DNA of 64,000 nt, taken from contig CAXVYS010000021.1 in the NCBI GenBank assembly GCA_963422675.2, positions 124,001 to 188,000 of the forward strand, in the 5' to 3' direction. The DNA is from UBA4416 sp963422675 (lineage in GTDB: Bacteria; Bacteroidota; Bacteroidia; B-17B0; Aurantibacillaceae). The notes under the pieces were generated by a model. It was not told the DNA's origin. It saw nothing but the letters and a program-made list of their open reading frames with translations, and did no database searches. Each line of letters opens with the position of its first letter. The stretch's first letter is position 1. Made by a program: the position numbers and the translations under genes. Shown here piece after piece: positions 42,167-51,750 of the stretch.

Positions 42167-43777
42167 ATGAAGAAATTTTTTACCTCAATTTGCTTTTTAG
42201 CCCTCATATCGAACTTACAGGCCTTAGATGCCGGGGATATTGTGAAGATGGAAATGGCTAAACAGAAATTATACACTGGCCAATTTGTAGGTGCTTTAAA
42301 TTTATACAGAGAAGTACTTCAGAAAAATCCGGATGATGCTAAGGTGTTGTATTATGTAGGGTTGTGTAATTTTGAATTGAAAAAATATGAAGAGGCAACT
42401 GCTCATTTAAAAAAGGCCATTGCTACCAATAAAGATATAAAACCGGAAACCTATCTTTTGTTAGGGAAACTCTATTTGAATGATGAAAAGCTGGATGATG
42501 CTTTGAACGAATTCAAGAATTATAAAGCTAACGCTAAATCGAAAGATGCAGAATATGAAGATGTTGATTTATATGTAGCGCATTGTAATAATGCTAAAAA
42601 AGCGATGGCCTCTCCGGTTGATACAAAAGTTGAAAACCTTGGAGCAGCTATTAATTCGAAGTACGATGATCAGTCTCCGGCCATTAGTGCCGACGGTAAA
42701 AAATTAGTGTTCAATACCCGCCGTCCTGAAACAACCGATTCACCAAGAGATGTAGAAGGTGATGGTAAATTTTTTCAGGATATTTATATTTCAACATGGG
42801 ATACCGTTAATAAAAAATGGAACGAAGCGGAAGATGTTCCAGGTAATGTGAATACCGATGCACATGATGCCTGTACCAGTATTTCTCCTGATGGAAAACA
42901 AATTTTTATTTACAAAAACGATATCTCTGATAACGAGTCGAGAGGTGGAGATATTTTTGTATCGAAAGTGGTAAACAATAAATGGAAAACTCCGGAGCCT
43001 ATTGGAAAGCCAATTAATACAACCTATTGGGAAGGTGGTGCCTGTATTTCACCTGATGGAAAAACATTATATTTTACAAGCGAGCGCCCGGGTGGTTATG
43101 GCCATTCAGATATTTATATGGTAACCAGGCTCAACAAAACAGAGTGGGGCAAACCTGTAAACATGGGAGCAGAAATTAATTCTGAATACGATGAAGTAGG
43201 AGCTTTTTTGGCACCCGATGGAAAAACATTATTCTTTTCCTCTAATGGAAAAAACTCTATGGGTTCTTATGATATTTTTAAATCAACCCTGGAAGGTGGT
43301 AAATGGACAAAACCTGTAAATTTAGGTTACCCGATTAATACCGTTTATAAAGATGGCCCGTTAGTGGTGAGTGCTGATGCACAAATGGCTTATTTTGCGA
43401 GTGAACGAAAAGGTGGATTAGGGGAAAGCGATATTTACAGAGCAGATTTAAGCAATTATGCGATTCTTGAAAAGGACAATAAGAAGAAAAGTAATAACGG
43501 TTTAAGTATCTTAAAAGGAGTGATTCGCGATGGGTTTGAAGGTTCAGGAATCTCTATGGTAGACATTACCATTATGGATGCAACCGGCGCTGTAACGGCT
43601 AATACATCAACGAATGAGAACGGGGAATATTTCATTACTTTAAAAGGAGATGTAACCTATACCATTAAAGCCTCTAAAAAAGGCTATAAAACAGCGGAAG
43701 AAAAAGTAGACCTTAAACTAGGTAAAACAGATACTTTTTCTCTTGAAAAACAAATTATGCTTAATAAAGAAAAGTAA
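42167..43777 (+). CDS. TPR and PD40 beta-propeller envelope protein without OmpA domain
   Basis: The 536-residue protein has a signal peptide (MKKFFTSICFLALISNLQA). TPR helices follow at about 27-155 (LYREVLQKNPDDAKVLYYVG), then five or six PD40/WD40-like blades at about 175-430, each with a (A/S)PDGK(T/Q)(L/I)(F/Y)F signature, and a CarboxypepD_reg-like domain at about 445-530 (LKGVIRDGFEGSG). Proteins of this build usually end in a peptidoglycan-binding OmpA domain, as in PorE of the T9SS, but none is present here. It probably acts in the periplasm. The ATG at 42167 fits the signal peptide; upstream codons are not used. Confidence 0.85.
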   Translation: MKKFFTSICFLALISNLQALDAGDIVKMEMAKQKLYTGQFVGALNLYREVLQKNPDDAKVLYYVGLCNFELKKYEEATAHLKKAIATNKDIKPETYLLLGKLYLNDEKLDDALNEFKNYKANAKSKDAEYEDVDLYVAHCNNAKKAMASPVDTKVENLGAAINSKYDDQSPAISADGKKLVFNTRRPETTDSPRDVEGDGKFFQDIYISTWDTVNKKWNEAEDVPGNVNTDAHDACTSISPDGKQIFIYKNDISDNESRGGDIFVSKVVNNKWKTPEPIGKPINTTYWEGGACISPDGKTLYFTSERPGGYGHSDIYMVTRLNKTEWGKPVNMGAEINSEYDEVGAFLAPDGKTLFFSSNGKNSMGSYDIFKSTLEGGKWTKPVNLGYPINTVYKDGPLVVSADAQMAYFASERKGGLGESDIYRADLSNYAILEKDNKKKSNNGLSILKGVIRDGFEGSGISMVDITIMDATGAVTANTSTNENGEYFITLKGDVTYTIKASKKGYKTAEEKVDLKLGKTDTFSLEKQIMLNKEK

Positions 43778-43804
43778 TTTCAGTATCTAAATCAACATTT
43801 CCTA

Positions 43805-44497
43805 ATGGTTCTCAGCTTGTTTAAATGGCTATTTAAAGCCCTGTTATATATTATTGCCGCCGTTGCGCTGTGGTTTGCCTGTGCATTATTACTCCCGAAA
43901 ATTAAAGTAAACGGCGATGCGGTTAAAGTAGAAAAAGAAGTTACGATTTACGTTAAAACAAACGGCATACATACGGATATTGTGATGCCACGCAAAATAG
44001 ACCTTCCAAGCTCGGTGGTGAGCTACAACTGGAATAATTTAATTCAGGACTCCTTATTTACAGATGTTGATTCTACCTATAAATACCTGGCCATTGGCTG
44101 GGGCGATAAAGGCTTTTATCTATACACTCCCACATGGAATGACCTTAAATTTTCTACCGCATTTAAAGCTGCTTTTGGTATGGGAAGTACTGCCATGCAC
44201 GTTACCTATTATAAAAATATAACGGTTGAAGAAGATGTAAAAGAGCTTCATATTTCTGCCGTGGATTATCAAAACCTGATCAGTAGTATTACTCAAAGTT
44301 TTGAGTTGGATAATAATGCTATTCAATTAATTACTCATCCTTCCTATGGCAGCCACGATAATTATTTTGAAGCTAAAGGAACTTACAGTTTGTTTAACAC
44401 TTGTAATGTATGGACAGGCAACGCTCTTAAAAAAGCCAATGTAAAAATGGGATTGTGGACACCTCTTCCATCAGGAGTGATGGATAATATTCCTTAA
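43805..44497 (+). CDS. TIGR02117/DUF2459 family protein
   Basis: The 230-residue protein has an N-terminal membrane anchor (FKWLFKALLYIIAAVALWFACALLLP). A conserved soluble domain follows with VKTNGIHTDIVMP near residue 52 and YLAIGWGDKGFYLYTPTW near 97, ending NTCNVWTGNALKKANVKMGLW. This is the pattern of the TIGR02117/DUF2459 family, whose biochemical role is not known. The conserved HTD, GWGD and TCN-W residues suggest an enzymatic site, perhaps papain- or NlpC-like. It follows the TPR/PD40 gene with 27 bases between, so the two may be co-transcribed. Confidence 0.82.
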   Translation: MVLSLFKWLFKALLYIIAAVALWFACALLLPKIKVNGDAVKVEKEVTIYVKTNGIHTDIVMPRKIDLPSSVVSYNWNNLIQDSLFTDVDSTYKYLAIGWGDKGFYLYTPTWNDLKFSTAFKAAFGMGSTAMHVTYYKNITVEEDVKELHISAVDYQNLISSITQSFELDNNAIQLITHPSYGSHDNYFEAKGTYSLFNTCNVWTGNALKKANVKMGLWTPLPSGVMDNIP

Positions 44498-44617
44498 TCG
44501 TTTTCGTAGTTGTATATACACTGATTGACTCTTACTTTTTTCCGTTGTAAAACACAATAAATCTTAACTTATTCTGATAAATATAAGTTTTCAGTATCTT
44601 AAACGTCTGTTATAGAT

Positions 44618-47083
44618 ATGAGGGTTTATCTGTTTTACATATGTTTCTTTTTATTGGTAAAAAGCCAGTTGGCACAGACTTATTTAGTAAGTGGTAAAAT
44701 TACGGGCGATAAAAATGAACCCTTGTCTTTTTCTTCTGTATTGGTGAAAGGAACCACACAGGGCACTAATGCGAATGCCGATGGCTTTTACACACTTAAA
44801 TTACAACCCGGCACTCACCAGTTAATTTATCAGTACGTGGGTTATAAAAAGAGAACCGAAAGTATTGTTGTAGAAGGGAATGTGATGCGAAACATTACTT
44901 TAAGTCCTGAAAGTTATGAGTTAAAAGAAGTGGTGATAAAAGACGGAGAAGATCCTGCTTATGCCGTTATAAGGCAAGCCATGAAAAAACGGAAGCAATA
45001 CCTTAATGAGGTAAATGATTATTCCTGCAAAGCCTATATTAAAGGATTACAGCGATTAAATTCCTATCCTGAAAAAATGGCAAAGTTGATTAATAAAATT
45101 GCCAGTCCGGGAAATCAAATTGATTCCTCGTTGATCGGAGTAATTTATTTGAGCGAAAGCGAATCAAAATATGCTTTCCGGAAACCGGATGATGAAAAAG
45201 AAATTATGTATTCGAGCCGTGTTAGTGGCGATAATAAAGCCTTTAGCTTTAACCAGGTAAACGATCTTAAATTTAATGTTTATGAAAACCTGGTAAGTCT
45301 CAAAAACCTAAGCGACAGACCTTTTATTTCTCCCATTAATCAAAATGCGTTTTTATCGTACCGCTACAAATTGTTGGGCACTACGTTCGAAGACGGGAAA
45401 ATGCTCAATAAAATTCTGGTTATTCCCAAACGCAAGACAGATCCCTGCTTTAACGGAATCATCTACATCCAGGAAAATAGTTGGCGCGTTCACAGCCTTG
45501 ATTTGTTTATTACCAAAGAAGCAAAAATTAAGTATGTAGATACCCTTCAGTTTAAGCAGCTCAATTCACCTGTAAATGATACGGCCTGGATGCAGACAAG
45601 TTTTAATATGCAGTTTACCTTTAAAATTATGGGTTTTGAAGGTAACGGGTATTTTAATGTAGTGTTTTCCGATTATAATTTACATCCTGTGTTTCCAAAA
45701 AACTTTTTTAAGAATGAAGTTTTGGTAATTGAAGATGGCGCCAATAAAAAAGATTCAGCTTACTGGCAATCAACAAGGCCTATACCGCTTACTACAGAAG
45801 AGAAAACCGACTATGTAAAAAAGGATAGTATAGGAGTGATTCAACATTCAGACAGGTATAAAGACAGCCTGGATAGGAAAGGGAATAAATTCACGTTTTC
45901 CGATTTGATCTTAGGTTATGGTTATACCAAAACTAAAAAAGAATTCAGTTTACTTACTTCGGGGCTTTTAACGTCGGGGGTTCAGTATAATACAGTAGAA
46001 GGAGTTAATGCCTCTGTTAACCTCAATATGGAAAAATTGTATGAAGATAAGCGAAGGCATTTATTTACAACCAGTGCGCGTTATGGCTTTTCAAATTATT
46101 TATGGAGTGGTACTGGCAGCTGGCAATACCTTCATGATCCAAAAACATTTGAATCGTTCAGAGTTAAAGTGGGTTCAACGGCTCAGCAGTTTAATGGGGA
46201 AGAAGGCATTAATCCTACCATTAATTCGGCATATACATTATTGAGTAATGACAATTACATGAAGCTGTACAAAAAGACCTTTGCTTCGTTTTCGTATCGC
46301 AGAGAGCTTATTAATGGCCTTATTTTAAATTTTAATACAGAATACGCCGAGCGTTCTTCCTTAAGAAACACGGCTAATTATGTATGGATCGATCAGTCAC
46401 ATAAAGAGTTTACAAGCAATAACCCTTTAAACCCTGCCAGTGATAATTTTGGTTTCTCCACAAACAATTCTTTTATAGCCGAACTGGGATTTTCTATCCG
46501 CTTTAAGCAGAAGTACGATACCAGGCCAAATGAAAAAGTGATCATTGGTAGCAAGTATCCTATTATTAATATTCAGTATACAAAGGCTATTGCCGGTTTA
46601 AATACCAAAGCCGATTATGACCTGGTAAAAATGGTGATCAGTGATAGAATCCGGTTGGGCTTGGTAGGAAGATTCAGTTATCGTTTAAAGGCAGGTTACT
46701 TCTTAAGCAGCAAGTATATGGAGTTTGTAGATTACAAGCACTTTGAAGGAAATCAAACCCTTTACATGAGCACTGATTATTTAAACTCTTATAAGCTCCT
46801 GCCTTATTACACGTATAGCACTAATAAATGGTATGTAGAGGCTCATGCAGAACACCATTTTAACGGCTTTATTTTTAATAAAATTCCCTTGTTAAAGAAA
46901 ACACGCTTGCAGGAAGTGGTTGGAGGCCATGCTCTATTTAACGATAAGCTCAACCAGTATTATGAAGTAAATTTTGGGATTGAACGCATTTTTCAGATCC
47001 TGAGAATAGATTATGTATTGGGTTATGGCCCCGGAAGCCATGTTAACCAGGGTTTTGTAGCTAGCTTAGGCATTAAGTTCTAA
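44618..47083 (+). CDS. DUF5686 outer-membrane protein with carboxypeptidase-regulatory-like domain
   Basis: The 821-residue protein has a signal peptide ending near SQLAQT and an N-terminal CarboxypepD_reg-like domain (SGKITGDKNEPLSFSSVLV, about 24-105). A long region follows that fits the DUF5686 family: DPAYAVIRQAMKKRKQY near residue 115, then a periplasmic part, and from about 430 beta strands of a probable barrel ending SLGIKF. The terminal Phe fits outer-membrane insertion by BAM. The function of the family is unknown, though it is widespread in Bacteroidota. It stands between the TIGR02117 gene and lptE, each more than 100 bases away. Confidence 0.88.
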   Translation: MRVYLFYICFFLLVKSQLAQTYLVSGKITGDKNEPLSFSSVLVKGTTQGTNANADGFYTLKLQPGTHQLIYQYVGYKKRTESIVVEGNVMRNITLSPESYELKEVVIKDGEDPAYAVIRQAMKKRKQYLNEVNDYSCKAYIKGLQRLNSYPEKMAKLINKIASPGNQIDSSLIGVIYLSESESKYAFRKPDDEKEIMYSSRVSGDNKAFSFNQVNDLKFNVYENLVSLKNLSDRPFISPINQNAFLSYRYKLLGTTFEDGKMLNKILVIPKRKTDPCFNGIIYIQENSWRVHSLDLFITKEAKIKYVDTLQFKQLNSPVNDTAWMQTSFNMQFTFKIMGFEGNGYFNVVFSDYNLHPVFPKNFFKNEVLVIEDGANKKDSAYWQSTRPIPLTTEEKTDYVKKDSIGVIQHSDRYKDSLDRKGNKFTFSDLILGYGYTKTKKEFSLLTSGLLTSGVQYNTVEGVNASVNLNMEKLYEDKRRHLFTTSARYGFSNYLWSGTGSWQYLHDPKTFESFRVKVGSTAQQFNGEEGINPTINSAYTLLSNDNYMKLYKKTFASFSYRRELINGLILNFNTEYAERSSLRNTANYVWIDQSHKEFTSNNPLNPASDNFGFSTNNSFIAELGFSIRFKQKYDTRPNEKVIIGSKYPIINIQYTKAIAGLNTKADYDLVKMVISDRIRLGLVGRFSYRLKAGYFLSSKYMEFVDYKHFEGNQTLYMSTDYLNSYKLLPYYTYSTNKWYVEAHAEHHFNGFIFNKIPLLKKTRLQEVVGGHALFNDKLNQYYEVNFGIERIFQILRIDYVLGYGPGSHVNQGFVASLGIKF

Positions 47084-47192
47084 GCTAAAAATGTTATGGA
47101 ATCGTTGGTCTTTCAGTACCCCATCATTTTTCCTATTAACACAATTTTAAGTATTAGAAACCCTGTTTGTGGTAGCAAATGGTATAATTTGC

Positions 47193-47200
47193 TAAATTTG
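47193..47200 (+). promoter_or_regulatory. -7 element TAAATTTG for the lptE operon
   Basis: An exact TAnnTTTG match ending eleven bases before the TTG start of lptE. TTTG at 47166-47169 is a possible but widely spaced -33 element. The mRNA leader would be only a few bases. Confidence 0.5.
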
Positions 47201-47210
47201 TAATCCTCGA

Positions 47211-47720
47211 TTGAATGCACTTTTTAAAATACTGATCCTAAGCCTGGCTATTACATTGTGTAATAGCTGCAAACCTCATTTCTCCTTAAATGGAGCAACC
47301 ATTCCGGTGGAAGCAAAAACGGTATCAGTAGCCTTTTTTGCCAACAATACCACTTTAGGAAAGCCTTCTATCAGCCAGAAATTTACAGAGAAATTAAGAG
47401 ATGTAGTTTCTGCCCAAACTAATTTATCGCTCATCAAACAAAATGGCGATCTTCAGTTCGAAGGAGATATCAGCGACTATAATATTGCGCCAATAGCTAT
47501 ACAGAGTACCGATCAGGCGGCCCTTAACCGGTTAACGATAACCGTAAATGTAAAATATACCAACAAGTTTGATGTTACCAAAAACTTTGAACAGGCCTTT
47601 ACCCGTTTTGCGGATTATCCCGGAACCTCTACTATTTCTTCGGTAGAAGATGTTTTATTAACGGAGATCAACCGGCAGTTAACAGAAGATATTTTTAATA
47701 AAGCATTTAATAACTGGTAA
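47211..47720 (+). CDS. lptE: LPS-assembly lipoprotein LptE
   Basis: The 169-residue lipoprotein has a lipobox ending at C20 (TLCNSCKPHFSL). The Bacteroidota LptE sequence is recognisable as TVSVAFFANNTTLGKPSISQKFTEKLRD and the later alpha-beta fold with a conserved Leu/Thr strand (NRLTITVNVKYTNK). LptE plugs the LptD barrel and helps deliver LPS to the outer leaflet. The start is a TTG directly after a TAAATTTG promoter; the ATG at 47215 is out of frame. Its stop overlaps the next start (TAATG), and the order lptE-TPR gene-secG is common in this phylum. Confidence 0.9.
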   Translation: MNALFKILILSLAITLCNSCKPHFSLNGATIPVEAKTVSVAFFANNTTLGKPSISQKFTEKLRDVVSAQTNLSLIKQNGDLQFEGDISDYNIAPIAIQSTDQAALNRLTITVNVKYTNKFDVTKNFEQAFTRFADYPGTSTISSVEDVLLTEINRQLTEDIFNKAFNNW

Positions 47721-48775
47721 TGTTAAAACCTCAGTTCGTTAATATTATCTGCCAACCGCAATTAATAGAGTCTGCGCAAATAGCAGAACTCGAATTGATT
47801 GTAAAAGAATATCCTTTTTTTGAAAGTGCTCACTTACTGTATACAAAAGGCTTACATAAGTACAATGCCCTTCAATATCCTAAACAGTTAAGGAAAACAG
47901 CCATAGTAGCCAATAGCAGAACTATATTGTATGAGCTGCTGCATCCTAAGGAAATTGCCTTAAAAGTGCCCTTAGAGGCTGTTATTGAAGAAAAAACAGA
48001 AATTATTCCAACTCCTCAGCCTGAAAAGCCTTTGGAAGAAATTACTGAAGAGCCCGCTAAAAAACTAAATCCTGTTTCGATTACCGATACGGATATCAAA
48101 ATAGTGTATGTCAATACTGTTTCTAAATCTCAGGAAACTAGTGTAGAGAAAGAAATAACACCGGTTGTAGAAGCAGCGGTTAAACCGGAAATTGAAATCA
48201 TACAGGCGATTGAAAATGAGACAGATGCTCCCGTAAACAATTTTAATGAGGAACAGCTTAATAAAACATTGGGTGATGAGATCAACAGGGGCATTATTCA
48301 ATCCTATGTTGAAACCGATATTATTAAAACACAGGAACTCCATAAGGAAGAAACAAAAGAACCGAGTTCATTTACCGATTGGTTAAAAACCATTCAAAAA
48401 GAAGCGCATACTTTCCAGATCGAACCTAAAAAAGAAGTTCCTGTTAAGCCCGAAGTTGAAAAAACACCGGATCAAAAACCTGAAATTGTTAAAAAAACAC
48501 TTGTTTTTGAACAGAAAAAGCAATTAATTGATAAAATAATTGAATCTGACCCGGGAAGGATTCGATTAGGTTCCGGTAAATTTTTTACTCCTGTAAGCGA
48601 TGCAAAGCAGAGCCTGCTTGAAAATGAGCATTTGGTAACCGAAACATTAGCCAAAATTTATGCCTTACAGGGAAATATTTCGAAAGCAATCAGGGCATAT
48701 GAAATATTAAGTTTGAAATTTCCACAAAAAAGTGTTTACTTTGCATCCCTTATAGAAAAACTGAAAACAAAATAA
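47720..48775 (+). CDS. TPR-like protein between lptE and secG, function unknown
   Basis: This is a 351-residue protein without a signal peptide. The N-terminus (1-80) has helices with a Glu/Tyr-rich pattern, and the middle (about 85-270) is low-complexity, Glu/Lys/Pro/Val-rich and probably disordered. The C-terminus (about 300-350) has one clear TPR (LAKIYALQGNISKAIRAYEI). The same position between lptE and secG is usual for an uncharacterised protein in Bacteroidota. It probably binds other proteins in the cytoplasm or at the membrane. It is translationally coupled to lptE. Confidence 0.72.
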   Translation: MLKPQFVNIICQPQLIESAQIAELELIVKEYPFFESAHLLYTKGLHKYNALQYPKQLRKTAIVANSRTILYELLHPKEIALKVPLEAVIEEKTEIIPTPQPEKPLEEITEEPAKKLNPVSITDTDIKIVYVNTVSKSQETSVEKEITPVVEAAVKPEIEIIQAIENETDAPVNNFNEEQLNKTLGDEINRGIIQSYVETDIIKTQELHKEETKEPSSFTDWLKTIQKEAHTFQIEPKKEVPVKPEVEKTPDQKPEIVKKTLVFEQKKQLIDKIIESDPGRIRLGSGKFFTPVSDAKQSLLENEHLVTETLAKIYALQGNISKAIRAYEILSLKFPQKSVYFASLIEKLKTK

Positions 48776-48783
48776 ATAACATT

Positions 48784-49125
48784 ATGCAATCTATTTTAAC
48801 AATCGCAATCATTGTAGTATGTGTATTACTAATTTTAGTAGTATTGGTTCAAAACTCAAAAGGCGGAGGTATCTCCAGCAACTTTACTGCAGCTAACCAA
48901 ATTATGGGTGCTCGCCGTGGTACTGATTTTATTGAGAAAACAACCTGGACCCTGGCTATTTTGTTATTAGTATTAAGTTTATTATCTACTCCTAAAAAAT
49001 CCGGTTCAACGGATGCTACTGATACAGAAGGTTCAAGAACTAAAGATAAAGCAGGATCAATAGTGCCTACGGCAAAACCTGTTCAACAAGCACCAGGAGC
49101 TGCAGCACCAACAACTACTCCTTAA
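48784..49125 (+). CDS. secG: Preprotein translocase subunit SecG
   Basis: The 113-residue protein has two membrane helices (about 3-23 and 53-71) with the conserved cytoplasmic loop VLVQNSKGGGISSNF between them, which identifies SecG. A Thr/Ala/Pro-rich tail of about 40 residues follows. SecG assists SecYE in export through the inner membrane. It is the last gene of the lptE operon, eight bases after the TPR gene, and is followed by a clear terminator. Confidence 0.95.
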   Translation: MQSILTIAIIVVCVLLILVVLVQNSKGGGISSNFTAANQIMGARRGTDFIEKTTWTLAILLLVLSLLSTPKKSGSTDATDTEGSRTKDKAGSIVPTAKPVQQAPGAAAPTTTP

Positions 49126-49146
49126 TTGTTTTATAACTTATTTTTT

Positions 49147-49178
49147 AAAGCAGAACTTTTTAAAAGTTCTGCTTTTTT
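49147..49178 (+). terminator. Rho-independent terminator after secG
   Basis: AAAGCAGAACTTTT (49147-49160) pairs perfectly with AAAAGTTCTGCTTT (49162-49175) around a single base, and a T run follows. It closes the lptE-secG unit. Confidence 0.9.
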
Positions 49179-49259
49179 ATTTTAAAAGGAGAGCGGATAT
49201 TTCATTATAAACTAAAATCCTTTTTTTATATTAGTGCATTCAATATCACACTATTTTCC

Positions 49260-51689
49260 ATGGCTAAACAAACTACAAAACCGGTTTCAACTCCTTCAAC
49301 ATCCACTACCAATGTGTATGATAGCTACATTAAAGGAAAGGAAGTCTATTATTTACTGGGTTTAGTATGTATAGCCTGTTATTTTGTTTTTTCTGACTTT
49401 ATAAACTTCAAGAAAATATTTTTATTTAAGGATATTGGAAGTGATACCATCAATATGTATCATCCGTTATTGATCCATTTTTCGGAATACCTTAAGCATG
49501 AAGGATTGCCTGCCTGGAGCTTTTCGCAGGGAATGGGACAAAATGTATTTCCATTGTGGCTGGGCGATTTTCCTTCAAATTTTATTATGCTGTTTGATAA
49601 GGATACGATTCCTAAAATGATCGTATTTATGGAGATCCTTAAGATATTTTTATGTGCTTTTATCTTTTTTAAATTTTTAAAGGAATTAAAACTGAGTGGC
49701 TTTGCCTGTATTATTGGGGCTTTACTATACTCCTTTTCAGGATATGTTATTTTGGGTGGTACCTGGATCATTTTTTCTACGGAGGCGGTATATGTGGCTA
49801 TTTTGTTATTGGGAGTAGAAAGATGGTTGAACAAGGGAAAATGGTTCTTATTTGTATTGGGCATTACCTTATTAGGGTTCCTGCAGCCGTTCTATTTGTT
49901 TTCGTATACTATCTTTTTGATCGGTTATATTATTATCCGTTACAACGAAGTACATGGCGGTAATTGGAAAGGGTTTATTGTATTTAGCCTTAAAACGATC
50001 GGATTTGCTGCTTTGGGTGTAGCTATTACATCTTACCAGTTATTACCTGATGTGTTAATGCTGTTGGAAAGTCCGAGGGTGGGGGGAGATGCAGGGATGT
50101 CTGCTCAGTTAAAGGCATTACCCATGTTTGATCTTGCCAATGATGTACTTAGATTTACTACTACTTTCAGGGCATTTGGCAGCGATATGCTGGGTGTAGG
50201 AAATAACTTTAAAGGATGGAACAATTATTTGGAAGCGCCTTTGTTTTATTGTGGCATACTCAGCCTGGTTAGTTTCCCACATGTGTTTTCTTCCCTGTCG
50301 AAAAAAGAAAAAGTATTTTATGGTATTGTCACAACCGTATTTGTATTGCCAATTTTGTTTCCGTATTTCCGCCACATGTTCTGGGCTTTTTCGGGAGATT
50401 ATTTCAGAACTTTTTCTTTAGTGGTTGCTTTATGGATGCTTTATTTTACGGCTAAAGCCATTTCTTACATAGAAACAAAAGGAAGCATTAATAAAATAGT
50501 GTTGATCTGTACAGGGATATTTTTATTATTCCTGTTATATACTCCGGCAGCACAATTTAAACAAGGTATTAATTCGGAATTAAGAAGTTTTGCCACCTTC
50601 CTTATCCTAATTTATAGTGTTTTGTTGTATTTATTAGCCAGCCCCACTTCTATTAAACATATCGCAAAAATTGGCTTAATCGTCGTTTGCTTTATTGAAG
50701 TGATGTCTTTTTCGAAAACAAGTATCAACAAGCGCGATAATGTTTACAAAAGAGAGTTGACAGATAAAGTAGGTTATAATGACTATACGGTGGATGCGAT
50801 CAACTATATAAAAAGTAAGGACAACCATTTCTATAGGGTTCAAAAGGATTACGGCTCAGGTTTGGCAGTACATTCGAGTATTAATGACGCTAAAGCACAG
50901 GATTTTTATGGAACATCTTCTTATCACTCTTTCAACCAAAAAAATTACATTAAATTTTTGGGCGACTTAAACGTTATTGATCCTAAAGACGAAGGCGCTA
51001 CGCGTTGGGCAAAAGGCTTAACAGACAGACCATTGCTTTTTTCAATGGCTAGTGGTAAGTATTGGTTAAGCAAACGCCCTGATAATTATTTACAGGGCTT
51101 TGGATATGATTCTATCAATAAATTCGGAGATGTAAAAGTATTCAGAAACAGGTATGCTTTACCGTTTGGATTTGCATACGATAAAGTATTGAATCTTAAC
51201 ACATTTAAAACATTAACTAACTTTCAAAAAGACCTGTACCTGCTGAAAGGCTGTGTGTATGATGATGAACAGGCCAATGAATTTAGCCGGTTCTCAAAAT
51301 TCGATCTTAAGGATACCACGTTGCAATTCTCTTTTGAGGAGTATGGAAAATTAACTTCAGAATTAAGAAAGGATTCGGTTACGATTACATCGTTTAAAGA
51401 AAGCCATATTGAAGGAACCATTGCGTTAAAACAAGATAAAATCGTTTTCTTTTCTATTCCGTTTGATGAAGGCTGGAGTGCAAAGGTAAATAATGCAGAT
51501 GCTAAGTTATACCGTATTAACAGTGGCTTAACGGGCTTAATTGTTCCTAAAGGAACGAATACCATTGAATTATCGTTTGAGCCACGCTTAATGAAAAAAG
51601 GAGCCATGATTACCCTGATTTCACTCATCGTTTTAATAGGATTACTGGTTTTTGATTTTCTGAAGAAAAGAAAGCAGGTTAAGGAATAA
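49260..51689 (+). CDS. YfhO-family multispanning membrane protein
   Basis: The 809-residue protein has about twelve membrane helices in the first 450 residues (LLGLVCIACYFVFSDFINF, followed by DIGSDTINMYHPLL) and a large soluble C-terminal part ending in one more helix (LISLIVLIGLLVFDFLKKR). The sequence DTINMYHPLLIHFSEYLKHE, with an early acidic pair, and the WSFSQGMGQN loop resemble YfhO/GT-C type proteins, which take part in glycosylation of cell-surface polymers. It is a monocistronic gene with terminators on both sides. The donor and acceptor are unknown. Confidence 0.85.
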   Translation: MAKQTTKPVSTPSTSTTNVYDSYIKGKEVYYLLGLVCIACYFVFSDFINFKKIFLFKDIGSDTINMYHPLLIHFSEYLKHEGLPAWSFSQGMGQNVFPLWLGDFPSNFIMLFDKDTIPKMIVFMEILKIFLCAFIFFKFLKELKLSGFACIIGALLYSFSGYVILGGTWIIFSTEAVYVAILLLGVERWLNKGKWFLFVLGITLLGFLQPFYLFSYTIFLIGYIIIRYNEVHGGNWKGFIVFSLKTIGFAALGVAITSYQLLPDVLMLLESPRVGGDAGMSAQLKALPMFDLANDVLRFTTTFRAFGSDMLGVGNNFKGWNNYLEAPLFYCGILSLVSFPHVFSSLSKKEKVFYGIVTTVFVLPILFPYFRHMFWAFSGDYFRTFSLVVALWMLYFTAKAISYIETKGSINKIVLICTGIFLLFLLYTPAAQFKQGINSELRSFATFLILIYSVLLYLLASPTSIKHIAKIGLIVVCFIEVMSFSKTSINKRDNVYKRELTDKVGYNDYTVDAINYIKSKDNHFYRVQKDYGSGLAVHSSINDAKAQDFYGTSSYHSFNQKNYIKFLGDLNVIDPKDEGATRWAKGLTDRPLLFSMASGKYWLSKRPDNYLQGFGYDSINKFGDVKVFRNRYALPFGFAYDKVLNLNTFKTLTNFQKDLYLLKGCVYDDEQANEFSRFSKFDLKDTTLQFSFEEYGKLTSELRKDSVTITSFKESHIEGTIALKQDKIVFFSIPFDEGWSAKVNNADAKLYRINSGLTGLIVPKGTNTIELSFEPRLMKKGAMITLISLIVLIGLLVFDFLKKRKQVKE

Positions 51690-51692
51690 CAT

Positions 51693-51726
51693 AAAAAAAG
51701 CAGGAACTTAGTTCCTGCTTTTTTTT
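51693..51726. terminator. Perfect bidirectional terminator
   Basis: AAAAAAAGCAGGAAC (51693-51707) and GTTCCTGCTTTTTTT (51711-51725) are perfect inverse copies around a three-base loop, with T and A runs at both ends. It can terminate both the YfhO gene and the long minus-strand operon that ends at 51751. Confidence 0.92.
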
Positions 51727-51750
51727 GCTATCATTAAAGATCTACACCTG

